A DNA stretch of 32,081 bases from Epibacterium ulvae. Its GTDB lineage: Bacteria > Pseudomonadota > Alphaproteobacteria > Rhodobacterales > Rhodobacteraceae. Both the position numbers and the translations under genes were made by a program. The notes beneath the pieces were generated by a model, which worked only from the letters and a program-made list of their open reading frames with translations, ran no database searches and was not told the DNA's origin. The DNA is taken from assembly GCF_018678075.1 (NCBI RefSeq), contig NZ_JAHHIR010000001.1, positions 1-32,081 of the forward strand, in the 5' to 3' direction. Below, one piece after another: positions 17,014 to 24,142 of this stretch; position 1 is the first letter of the stretch; each line of letters begins with the position of its first letter.

Positions 17014-17339
17014 GTCGGACGTGCGTTGGGTGATGGGGGGAGAAAGATTAAGATCCGTTAGGAAAGATAGGGGTTTCACCGCCAAATGTTTCGCACGCGA
17101 AACAATGGGTCAGGAGGGTTGATACTCTTTATTGGGGTGGTGTACACTCTATGGTGTCAAGAGGGGGCGTGCGGTGCAAAAACCGAACAGAAAATACATG
17201 AAATTCCCAAGTGAAACTTTTTAGGATTCACATTTTGCACCAGCATGTTATCGTCTAATGGCAGGATCGCTTGGTAACCGCTGCCTTGAACTATAGATGA
17301 CAGGCGGGCCAGCGGACGCTCGACACATAGGATATTGAG
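17014..17339. other. AT-rich intergenic region at the edge of the DUF3800 patch
   Basis: No gene is seen. Composition shifts toward A and T in this stretch. It holds an 18-nt perfect palindrome at 17087-17104 and a tRNA-D-arm-like string at 17254-17276 that cannot be folded into a whole tRNA. Confidence 0.6.
17087..17104. promoter_or_regulatory. 18-nt palindrome resembling parS
   Basis: TGTTTCGC and its complement GCGAAACA flank a central AC. The outer arms TGTTTC/GAAACA equal those of the chromosomal parS site (TGTTTCACGTGAAACA), but the centre is 2 nt longer and different. It could be a site for another dimeric protein. Confidence 0.4.
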
Positions 17340-18212
17340 CTATCGCTTCTGGTCAAAACGGCCCCGATTCTGCGCTGTTGCTCTTTCGGAAAAACCGTAG
17401 TGCAAAAAGATTTCGGCCTGTTCTTTACTTAGTGTGAGGTCCTTCGGGTTGGTAGGTTGAAGTACTAAACCAAAATCCGAAATTTCATTGAACGCATTTC
17501 TGGCCATGATTGGAGACAACCTTTTCGCCGAATCTATATTACGCCTTTTGTTTTCAGTATTGAGCGCCCTGAAAAAGGCACTAGCAACGATGTCGGAACA
17601 CTGAAGGCCTGCCTCTTGATAGTGAGGCACATAATCCACCAGTTTATAGCTTAGAAACCTGAAGTCTATTTTCCGCTTGTTGAGAACGGGATTGCTTTGC
17701 AGCCTTAACCACTCCAAATAAGCTTTCGTTTGACCGTAGGAGTGACCGCCTCTTTTACTGAATAGGACTTTTATTTTGTCGTCTTCGGTGGGCATTTCTG
17801 AGCAGTCTTGCAGGCAAAATTCTGTAACTCTTTCCAGTAGAATGCGCACTAACCAGTTATAAAACCATTGCTTCCCGCCAGCTTGTGCAGCTCTTTCGTT
17901 TTCATGCCCGCGCATGTTTTTCTTGTTCGACGCTATAATGAATGCTCTCGCCGGATATTTAGCTAGAAGTTCAGCTGCACGTGTTCCCTTTGTGGGACTA
18001 AGTTTGCGAAAGTGAATCACATTCGACTGGCTTTGGATGTCTGCGGAAATGTTATCAAGCCATAAGCGACAAGATTTTTCGTGTTCCGCGCGGATAAGGT
18101 AACCGGAGAGAAGGAGCCATTCGCTCGCACCGTTGGGGTCAATTGGCCGAACTTTCGTAAGTCCATCGTCTCCAGCCTCATCAATGTATAAGATATACTT
18201 GTATGAATTCAT
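17340..18212 (-). CDS. DUF3800 domain protein
   Basis: This is a 290-residue protein with the DUF3800 hallmarks: an opening YILYIDEAGDDG, a central HFRKLSPTKG with nearby strand ARAFIIASNKK, and a late GLQCSDIVASAFFRAL. DUF3800 proteins are uncharacterised, have a predicted RNase H-like fold, and are often found in mobile or defence-related gene clusters. The acidic residues in IDEAG and CSD could be catalytic. I use the ATG at 18212, just before the first strand. GAAG lies 4 nt upstream. The frame is open to 18470, which would overlap pyrG, so it is not used. Sampled GC content is about 42% (25 of 60 at 17521-17580) against about 62% (37 of 60 at 13081-13140), which suggests horizontal gain. 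No partner gene is present. Confidence 0.82.
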   Translation of the reverse strand: MNSYKYILYIDEAGDDGLTKVRPIDPNGASEWLLLSGYLIRAEHEKSCRLWLDNISADIQSQSNVIHFRKLSPTKGTRAAELLAKYPARAFIIASNKKNMRGHENERAAQAGGKQWFYNWLVRILLERVTEFCLQDCSEMPTEDDKIKVLFSKRGGHSYGQTKAYLEWLRLQSNPVLNKRKIDFRFLSYKLVDYVPHYQEAGLQCSDIVASAFFRALNTENKRRNIDSAKRLSPIMARNAFNEISDFGLVLQPTNPKDLTLSKEQAEIFLHYGFSERATAQNRGRFDQKR

Positions 18213-18352
18213 AACTTCGTACTTGCCTAATAAGAAAAATACTCTGTCTGGTTGAAAACGATTCTGCAATGTCGCCCTCGATCGCGTGTAGATCTGCAAA
18301 CTAGAAATCGGCTGTCTGCGAAATTTGGGGATGTTCTGTGCACTCAAAGCAA

Positions 18353-18380
18353 AAACGCCCCGGATTTCTCCGAGGCGTTT
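18353..18380. terminator. Terminator downstream of pyrG
   Basis: AAACGCCCCGGA pairs with TCCGAGGCGTTT (one mismatch) around TTTC. On the minus strand the stem is followed by TTTTTG, ending pyrG transcription before the DUF3800 gene. The plus-strand side is also T-rich. Confidence 0.75.
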
Positions 18381-18405
18381 CTTTTTATTCGTAATGTAGC
18401 TGGGA

Positions 18406-20049
18406 TCACACCAACCGCGAGGCATCCTTTGCCGCGCGGACGAAGTCTTTGAACAGCGGGTGGGGCTCAAAGGGTTTAGACTTCAGTTCCGGGTGGAACT
18501 GGACGCCGATGAACCAGGGGTGGTCGGCCCATTCCACGATCTCGGGCAGGCGGCCGTCGGGGGACATGCCGGAGAAGTTGAGCCCGCAGGCCTCCAGCTT
18601 TTCGCGGTATTTGATGTCGACCTCATAGCGGTGACGGTGGCGTTCCTCGATCGCGGTGGCGCCATAGGCGGCGGCGACGTTGGAGCCTTCGGTCAGGGTG
18701 GCGTCATAGGCGCCCAGGCGCATGGTGCCGCCTTTGTCGTCGCTGACGGAGCGTTCGACCTTGTGGTTGCCCTGCACCCATTCCTTGAGGTGGTAGACAA
18801 CCGGTTCAAAGCGTTTGCCGCCCGCTTCGTGGTCAAATTCTTCGGAGCCTGCAGCCGAGATGCCTGCGACGTTACGGGCGGCCTCGATCACGGCCATTTG
18901 CATGCCGAGGCAGATGCCCAGGTAGGGGACGTTGTTTTCGCGCGCGTATTGGGCTGCCTTGATCTTGCCCTCGGTGCCGCGTTCGCCAAAGCCGCCGGGG
19001 ACCAGAATGGCGTTGAAGCCCTGGAGGTGCGGGGTGGGGTCTTCGCGATCGAACAGCTCGGCGTCGACCCATTCGATACGCACTTTGACGCGGTTGGCCA
19101 TGCCACCGTGAGTCAGCGCCTCGGCAATGGATTTATAGGCGTCTTCGAGCTGGGTGTATTTGCCCACAATGGCCACGCGCACTTCGCCTTCGGGGTTGTA
19201 GATGCGGTCGGCCACATCTTCCCAGCGGGCGAGGTTGGGTTTGGGGGCCGGTGCGATGCCAAAGGCGTCGAGCACGGCCTGGTCCATCCCTTCGCGGTGA
19301 TAGGCGAGGGGGGCCTCGTAGATGGATTTGAGATCCTGTGCGGCGATCACGCTGTCGGGGCGGACGTTGCAGAAGAGGGCGAGCTTTTCGCGCTCTTTCT
19401 TGGGGATCGGGCCTTCGGAGCGGCAGACGAGGATGTCGGGGGCGAGGCCGATGGAGCGCAGTTCCTTGACCGAGTGTTGGGTCGGTTTGGTTTTCAGCTC
19501 ACCGGAGGCTTTGATATAGGGCAGCAGCGTGAGGTGCATAAAGATACATTCACCGCGCGGCTTGTCCTGGGCAAATTGGCGGATGGCCTCAAAGAAGGGC
19601 AGGCCTTCGATGTCGCCCACGGTGCCGCCGATTTCACAGAGCATGAAATCAACTTCGTCTTCGCCGATGGAGATGAAGTCTTTGATCTCATTTGTCACAT
19701 GGGGGATGACCTGAATGGTTTTGCCCAGGTAGTCGCCGCGGCGTTCTTTTTCCAAGACGTTGGTGTAGATGCGTCCGGATGAGATTGAATCGGTTTTGCG
19801 GGCCGGGACGCCGGTGAAGCGTTCGTAGTGGCCCAAGTCGAGGTCGGTTTCCGCGCCATCGTCGGTGACGAAGACTTCACCGTGTTCAAAGGGCGACATG
19901 GTGCCGGGATCGACGTTCAGATAGGGGTCCAGCTTGCGCAGGCGGACTGAATAGCCGCGAGCCTGCAGCAATGCTCCAAGAGCGGCAGATGCCAGGCCTT
20001 TGCCCAGCGAAGAAACAACACCACCAGTGATGAAGATAAAACGCGCCAT
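18406..20049 (-). CDS. pyrG: CTP synthase
   Basis: CTP synthase makes CTP from UTP, ATP and glutamine. The 547-residue product matches the family length. It has the N-terminal synthase domain starting [18 protein letters not shown] (P-loop), [21 protein letters not shown], and the GGTVGDIE motif. The C-terminal glutamine amidotransferase has its nucleophile in YLGICLGMQ and its catalytic HPE in [12 protein letters not shown]. The ATG at 20049 is chosen because the family begins there; the frame continues to 20103 without similarity. It lies 161 nt downstream of secG on the same strand, an arrangement common in alphaproteobacteria, and ends at a terminator at 18353. Confidence 0.98.
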   Translation of the reverse strand: MARFIFITGGVVSSLGKGLASAALGALLQARGYSVRLRKLDPYLNVDPGTMSPFEHGEVFVTDDGAETDLDLGHYERFTGVPARKTDSISSGRIYTNVLEKERRGDYLGKTIQVIPHVTNEIKDFISIGEDEVDFMLCEIGGTVGDIEGLPFFEAIRQFAQDKPRGECIFMHLTLLPYIKASGELKTKPTQHSVKELRSIGLAPDILVCRSEGPIPKKEREKLALFCNVRPDSVIAAQDLKSIYEAPLAYHREGMDQAVLDAFGIAPAPKPNLARWEDVADRIYNPEGEVRVAIVGKYTQLEDAYKSIAEALTHGGMANRVKVRIEWVDAELFDREDPTPHLQGFNAILVPGGFGERGTEGKIKAAQYARENNVPYLGICLGMQMAVIEAARNVAGISAAGSEEFDHEAGGKRFEPVVYHLKEWVQGNHKVERSVSDDKGGTMRLGAYDATLTEGSNVAAAYGATAIEERHRHRYEVDIKYREKLEACGLNFSGMSPDGRLPEIVEWADHPWFIGVQFHPELKSKPFEPHPLFKDFVRAAKDASRLV

Positions 20050-20211
20050 ATGTGTCGGCTGCCCCCGTGAGAGTTCAAGAAATAAGAAGTGCCGGGTGGT
20101 CAAAAAACCACGGCATCACGGGACTTCAGTATATATGAGATTCGCGCAGAAAACGCAAGGGAACCGCAAGATGCTGTTACGGTCCCTGAAATCGTTTCTA
20201 AGTATAGTGGA

Positions 20212-20580
20212 TCAGTCGAGGCTGGGAACCAGCGGCGCGGTGTCACCGGAGGCGGGCGGCAGAAGGTCTGTGCCCAAAGGTGCGATTGGCGCATCGGCTG
20301 GTGCATCGCTTGCCTGAGGCAGGAGACCGCCGTCGAAGATCGAGGAATTGCCAGCTTTTTGAGCCGAGATCACTGTCAGCGTGATCGAGGTCACGATGAA
20401 GGCTGCGGCCAGGATCCAGGTCAGCCTGGTCATCGCAGTCGCGGCTGCACGCCCGGATACGGCACCACCGCCGCCTCCTCCACCCATGCCGAGGCCGCCA
20501 CCTTCGGACCGCTGAAGCAGAACGACGGCGATCAGGCCGAGGGCCAGAAGAAGGTGGATGATGAGAACAACGTTTTCCAT
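20212..20580 (-). CDS. secG: Preprotein translocase subunit SecG
   Basis: SecG is the small accessory subunit of the SecYEG channel in the inner membrane. The 122-residue product has the usual two transmembrane helices (MENVVLIIHLLLALGLIAVVLLQ and TWILAAAFIVTSITLTVIS). Between them is the typical QRSEGGGLGMGGGGGG loop. The C-terminal tail is Pro/Ala-rich and poorly conserved. The ATG at 20580 begins the family sequence; the longer frame to 20709 is discarded. It is upstream of pyrG and divergent from the nitrile hydratase operon, with 172 nt between the starts. Confidence 0.95.
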   Translation of the reverse strand: MENVVLIIHLLLALGLIAVVLLQRSEGGGLGMGGGGGGGAVSGRAAATAMTRLTWILAAAFIVTSITLTVISAQKAGNSSIFDGGLLPQASDAPADAPIAPLGTDLLPPASGDTAPLVPSLD

Positions 20581-20752
20581 AAGACCCTGCGGCGGTTGGC
20601 TGATTATCGGGCGGTAAATAGGACCAAACTCCGGCAGGGGCAAGGGTGGAGTTTCAATTGACGTGCTGAACTTCGGGTCAAATGACGTGCAGCTCTGTGG
20701 AACACCCAAATTTTACTGGAATTCCCGAGGCGTGGCGCGCAGGGTTACGGGT

Positions 20753-21403
20753 ATGGCACATGATGACCCGCATTCAGACGACCCGCACCACGCCCATGCC
20801 CACCTGCCGCCGGATCCGGCGCTGCGGGTCAAGGCGCTTGAGACGATTCTAACCAAACGGGGGCTGATCGATCCGGCTGCGTTGGATGAAATCATTGATA
20901 TCTATCAAAACAAAATCGGCCCTCAAAACGGTGCGCGGGTGGTGGCCAAAGCCTGGAGCGACCCTGCGTTCAAGGCGCAGCTGTTGGCCGATGCGGATCA
21001 GGTGCTGCGCGAGATGGATATATATGGGCGTCAGGGCGAACATATGGTTGTCGTCGAAAACACGCCCGAGACCCATAATATGGTCGTCTGCACCCTGTGC
21101 TCTTGTTACCCGTGGCCAGTGCTGGGCATTCCGCCGGCCTGGTATAAATCCGACGCCTACCGCGCCCGTGCCGTACGCGAGCCGCGCAAAGTGCTGGCGG
21201 ATTTCGGCATAACCCTGCCTGAGGGCACCAAGGTGCGGGTCTGGGATTCCACCGCCGAGGTGCGCTATTTGGTATTGCCCATGCGCCCGGCAGGTAGCGA
21301 TGGGTTGGACGAGGAGGCTTTGGCCGCCCTTGTAAACCGCGATTGCATGGTCGGCACCGCGCTGGCGACCTCACCCGGGGACTTGGCGGGAGACACCGCA
21401 TGA
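20753..21403 (+). CDS. nthA: Nitrile hydratase alpha subunit, cobalt type
   Basis: Nitrile hydratase converts nitriles to amides. The 216-residue alpha subunit holds the metal in the VCTLCSC motif, with C113, C116, S117 and C118. The threonine after the first cysteine marks the cobalt-type; iron enzymes have serine there. Two of these cysteines are oxidised in the mature family enzymes. Other family features are YGRQGEHMVVVENT upstream of the motif and RVWDSTAEVRYLVLP near the C-terminus. The N-terminus is unusually His/Asp-rich (HDDPHSDDPHHAHAH, residues 3-17) and might help gather metal. The ATG at 20753 is used; the frame to 20663 adds no similarity. Its stop overlaps the beta-subunit start by 4 nt. 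Confidence 0.95.
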   Translation: MAHDDPHSDDPHHAHAHLPPDPALRVKALETILTKRGLIDPAALDEIIDIYQNKIGPQNGARVVAKAWSDPAFKAQLLADADQVLREMDIYGRQGEHMVVVENTPETHNMVVCTLCSCYPWPVLGIPPAWYKSDAYRARAVREPRKVLADFGITLPEGTKVRVWDSTAEVRYLVLPMRPAGSDGLDEEALAALVNRDCMVGTALATSPGDLAGDTA

Positions 21404-22083
21404 GCCGGGTCCATGATATGGGCGGGCGATTTGGCGATGGCCCGGTTGAGGTCGATGTCGAGGACGCCCCCGTTTTCAAAGAGGAATGGCATGCGCGCGC
21501 GCTGGCGCTGACGCTGGCCTCTGCCGGTTTGGGGCAATGGAACATCGACACTTCCCGCCATATGCGGGAACGGTTGTCGCCGCAGGATTACACCGCTTTT
21601 TCTTACTATGAGAAATGGCTGGCCGGTGTTGCGGGCCTGTTGGTGGAGACTGGGGTTTTGACCGTCCAGGATCTGCAAACCCCCGAAGCTGATGGCGGCT
21701 GCCACCCTTTGGCGGAGCGTAGATTGAGCGCTGAGCGGGTGGCGGGTGTTCTGGCTTCGGGCGGGCCTTCGGATCGTGCCAGCGATGTGGCGCCGCAGTT
21801 CAAACCCGGCGACAAGGTGCGCACATTGACCCATGCGGGCAATCGCTTTGTCGATGGCGGGCATACGCGGTTGCCGTCTTATGCGGCGGGAGCAGTGGGG
21901 GAAGTGGTGCTCTATCACGGCACTCATGTCTTTCCGGATCGCAGCGCCCATGGATTGGGGGACGCGCCAGAGCCGCTTTATGCGGTCGCCTTTCCTGCGA
22001 CCGCCCTATGGGTGATTGCCGAAGACGACGGGGATGAAGTGGTGCTGGATCTGTGGCAAAGCTATCTGGAGCTCGCCTCATGA
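21400..22083 (+). CDS. nthB: Nitrile hydratase beta subunit
   Basis: This 227-residue beta subunit pairs with the alpha subunit at 20753. It has the family's opening MSRVHDMGGRFG, the helix with IDTSRHMRERL (R53 sits where an active-site arginine is expected), SYYEKWLAG (68-76), the middle loop with GDKVRT, GHTRLPSYAAG and the C-terminal LWQSYLE. The start ATG at 21400 overlaps the alpha stop (ATGA). In many homologues an arginine follows the tyrosine of the LPxY motif; here the sequence is LPSYAAG. Its stop overlaps the accessory gene start by 4 nt, so the three genes are translationally coupled. Confidence 0.94.
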   Translation: MSRVHDMGGRFGDGPVEVDVEDAPVFKEEWHARALALTLASAGLGQWNIDTSRHMRERLSPQDYTAFSYYEKWLAGVAGLLVETGVLTVQDLQTPEADGGCHPLAERRLSAERVAGVLASGGPSDRASDVAPQFKPGDKVRTLTHAGNRFVDGGHTRLPSYAAGAVGEVVLYHGTHVFPDRSAHGLGDAPEPLYAVAFPATALWVIAEDDGDEVVLDLWQSYLELAS

Positions 22084-22430
22084 ATGCGGCGTCGCCCCCA
22101 TGTTTGCCCCATGGCGGCGCGGAGCCTGTGTTTGTGGAACCTTGGCACGCGCAGGTCTTTGCCCTGACCGTGCATCTGAATGAGACGGGCCGGTTCAGCT
22201 GGGCCGATTGGGTGGCGCGGTTTTCCGCCACGTTAAAGCGGCACGGATTGGCGCGGGAGCTGGATGGCGGCGAAGACTATTTTACCGCATGGCTCGAAAC
22301 GTTAGAGATCTTGTTGGTGGAAACCGAAGACGTCCAGCGCACGGATGTGGCGCGGATGCGCGACGCCTGGGAGGAGGCCTATTTGGCCACACCCCACGGC
22401 GCACCGGTCCACCTGCCAAAGGGCTTGTAA
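22080..22430 (+). CDS. Nitrile hydratase accessory (activator) protein
   Basis: This 116-residue protein resembles the first part of the beta subunit (FVEPWHAQVFALTVHLNETGRFSWADW and YFTAWLETLEILLVE). That is the hallmark of the nitrile hydratase activator (p14K/NhlE-like) that swaps with the alpha subunit to deliver cobalt in cobalt-type enzymes. The known mechanism is self-subunit swapping; its use here is inferred from order and sequence. The ATG at 22080 overlaps the beta stop (ATGA). No amidase, nitrilase or cobalt permease follows; purA starts 86 nt later. Confidence 0.9.
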   Translation: MNAASPPCLPHGGAEPVFVEPWHAQVFALTVHLNETGRFSWADWVARFSATLKRHGLARELDGGEDYFTAWLETLEILLVETEDVQRTDVARMRDAWEEAYLATPHGAPVHLPKGL

Positions 22431-22516
22431 TCCACCTGTTACACTTTTGGGTTCCCCTTGCCGATCACGCTCGCTATACGGGGCGTCGGTTTTAACCTAC
22501 ATGCAGAGGACCTGAG

Positions 22517-23830
22517 ATGGCCAACGTAGTGGTAGTCGGCGCCCAATGGGGTGACGAGGGAAAAGGCAAGATTGTTGACTGGCTGAGCGAACGCGCTGAC
22601 GTGATCGCGCGCTTTCAAGGTGGTCACAATGCGGGCCATACGCTTGTCATTGATGGCAAGGTCTACAAGCTGCATGCACTGCCGTCCGGCGTTGTGCGTG
22701 GCGGTAAATTGTCGGTAATCGGCAATGGTGTGGTGCTGGATCCCTGGCACCTGATGAATGAAATCGAAACCGTGCGCGCCCAAGGCGTTGAGATCACGCC
22801 GGAAACGCTGATGATCGCGGAAAACACGCCGCTGATCCTGCCGTTGCACGGTGAATTGGATCGCGCCCGCGAAGAGGCGGCCTCAAAAGGCACCAAGATC
22901 GGCACCACCGGTCGTGGTATCGGCCCGGCCTATGAAGACAAAGTGGGCCGCCGTGCGGTGCGTGTGGCCGATCTGGCGGATCACGCCACATTGGAAGCGC
23001 GCGTCGATCGCGCGCTGCAGCACCACGACCCGCTGCGCAAAGGTCTGGGCGTTGAGCCCATCGACCGCGACGCGCTGGTAGCAAAGCTGAAAGAGATCGC
23101 AGCCCATATCCTGCCCTTTGCGGCGCCGGTGTGGAAAGTGATGAACGAAAAGCGCAAAGCCGGCAAACGTATCCTGTTTGAAGGCGCCCAAGGCGCGCTG
23201 CTGGATATCGATTTTGGCACCTATCCGTTTGTGACCTCCTCCAATGTGATTGCAGGGCAGGCGGCAACCGGTGTGGGCATTGGCCCGAACTCGATCGATT
23301 ATGTGCTGGGCATCGTAAAAGCCTATACCACCCGCGTGGGCGAAGGTCCGTTCCCGTCCGAATTGCTGGATGAAACAGGCAAACCGGATGCGGATGGCGA
23401 ACGTCTGGGCACCCGGGGCCATGAGTTTGGCACCACCACCGGTCGTCAGCGTCGCTGTGGTTGGTTTGATGCCTGCTTGGTGCGCCAGACCTGCGCCACA
23501 TCTGGCATCAACGGGATTTCCCTGACCAAACTGGACGTGTTGGATGGGTTTGAAACCCTGAAGATCTGCACCGGTTACGATCTGGACGGCGAGCGTCTCG
23601 ACTACCTGCCAACGGCGGCCGAGGAACAGGCGCGCTGCACCCCGATCTATGAAGAGATGCCGGGTTGGAGCGAGTCGACCGAAGGTGCGCGCAGTTGGAA
23701 TGACCTGCCGGCCAATGCGATCAAATACGTCAAACGCGTGGAAGAGTTGATCGACTGCCCGGTTGCCCTGCTGTCCACCAGCCCGGAGCGGGATGACACC
23801 ATTCTGGTGACAGACCCGTTTGCCGACTGA
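22517..23830 (+). CDS. purA: Adenylosuccinate synthetase
   Basis: PurA joins IMP and aspartate with GTP to form adenylosuccinate, the first step to AMP. The 437-residue product has the GTP-binding GDEGKGK (12-18), the GGHNAGHT motif, [14 protein letters not shown], the [20 protein letters not shown] segment and the C-terminal TKLDVLDG. The ATG at 22517 has AGAGGA about 7 nt upstream. It lies 86 nt after the nitrile hydratase operon and overlaps the next gene by one nt. Confidence 0.98.
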   Translation: MANVVVVGAQWGDEGKGKIVDWLSERADVIARFQGGHNAGHTLVIDGKVYKLHALPSGVVRGGKLSVIGNGVVLDPWHLMNEIETVRAQGVEITPETLMIAENTPLILPLHGELDRAREEAASKGTKIGTTGRGIGPAYEDKVGRRAVRVADLADHATLEARVDRALQHHDPLRKGLGVEPIDRDALVAKLKEIAAHILPFAAPVWKVMNEKRKAGKRILFEGAQGALLDIDFGTYPFVTSSNVIAGQAATGVGIGPNSIDYVLGIVKAYTTRVGEGPFPSELLDETGKPDADGERLGTRGHEFGTTTGRQRRCGWFDACLVRQTCATSGINGISLTKLDVLDGFETLKICTGYDLDGERLDYLPTAAEEQARCTPIYEEMPGWSESTEGARSWNDLPANAIKYVKRVEELIDCPVALLSTSPERDDTILVTDPFAD

Positions 23831-24057
23831 TGGCAAAGGGCGAGGGCCTCAGCTACAAGGCGCGGCGGCGCTGGTCGATGGTGATCTTGTTGATTGGCAT
23901 GCCGCTTTACATTGTGGTGGCGGTCAATGTGGTGGGGCTGTTTGAACGCCCCTCCATCCTGCTGGAACTGGCGATTTACACGGCGCTTGGGGTTCTGTGG
24001 ATCCTGCCGTTCAAATTCGTCTTTCGCGGCGTGGGCAAGGAAGATCCCGACGCCTGA
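23830..24057 (+). CDS. DUF2842 small membrane protein
   Basis: This 75-residue protein has a basic N-terminus (SYKARRRW) followed by two hydrophobic helices (MVILLIGMPLYIVVAVNVVGLF and LELAIYTALGVLWILPF). This layout matches DUF2842, small alphaproteobacterial inner-membrane proteins of unknown function. The ATG shares its first base with the purA stop (TGATG), so translation is probably coupled. It ends at the strong terminator at 24090. Confidence 0.85.
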   Translation: MAKGEGLSYKARRRWSMVILLIGMPLYIVVAVNVVGLFERPSILLELAIYTALGVLWILPFKFVFRGVGKEDPDA

Positions 24058-24089
24058 GGTCTGGATTGCATCAGCTTGACTTAAATAGA

Positions 24090-24117
24090 AAAAGCCGCGG
24101 AGCGCTCCGCGGCTTTT
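24090..24117. terminator. Perfect 28-nt palindromic bidirectional terminator
   Basis: AAAAGCCGCGGAGC and its complement form an unbroken 28-nt palindrome with A/T ends. It terminates the purA-DUF2842 unit on the plus strand and the long acidic protein gene on the minus strand. Confidence 0.9.
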
Positions 24118-24142
24118 GCAGTTTTTCCAGGTCCGTGCGGCG

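Noticed and set aside
17240-17330. Possible tRNA gene.
   Set aside because: Only a D-arm-like string is present; no 7-bp acceptor stem, anticodon stem or T-loop can be drawn.
18213-18470. Extension of the DUF3800 gene to 18470.
   Set aside because: It would run through a terminator and into pyrG, and the domain begins right after the ATG at 18212.
18460-19782. Plus-strand open frame of 440 codons opposite pyrG.
   Set aside because: Its Gly/Val/Phe/Asp-rich composition is that of an antisense shadow of pyrG.
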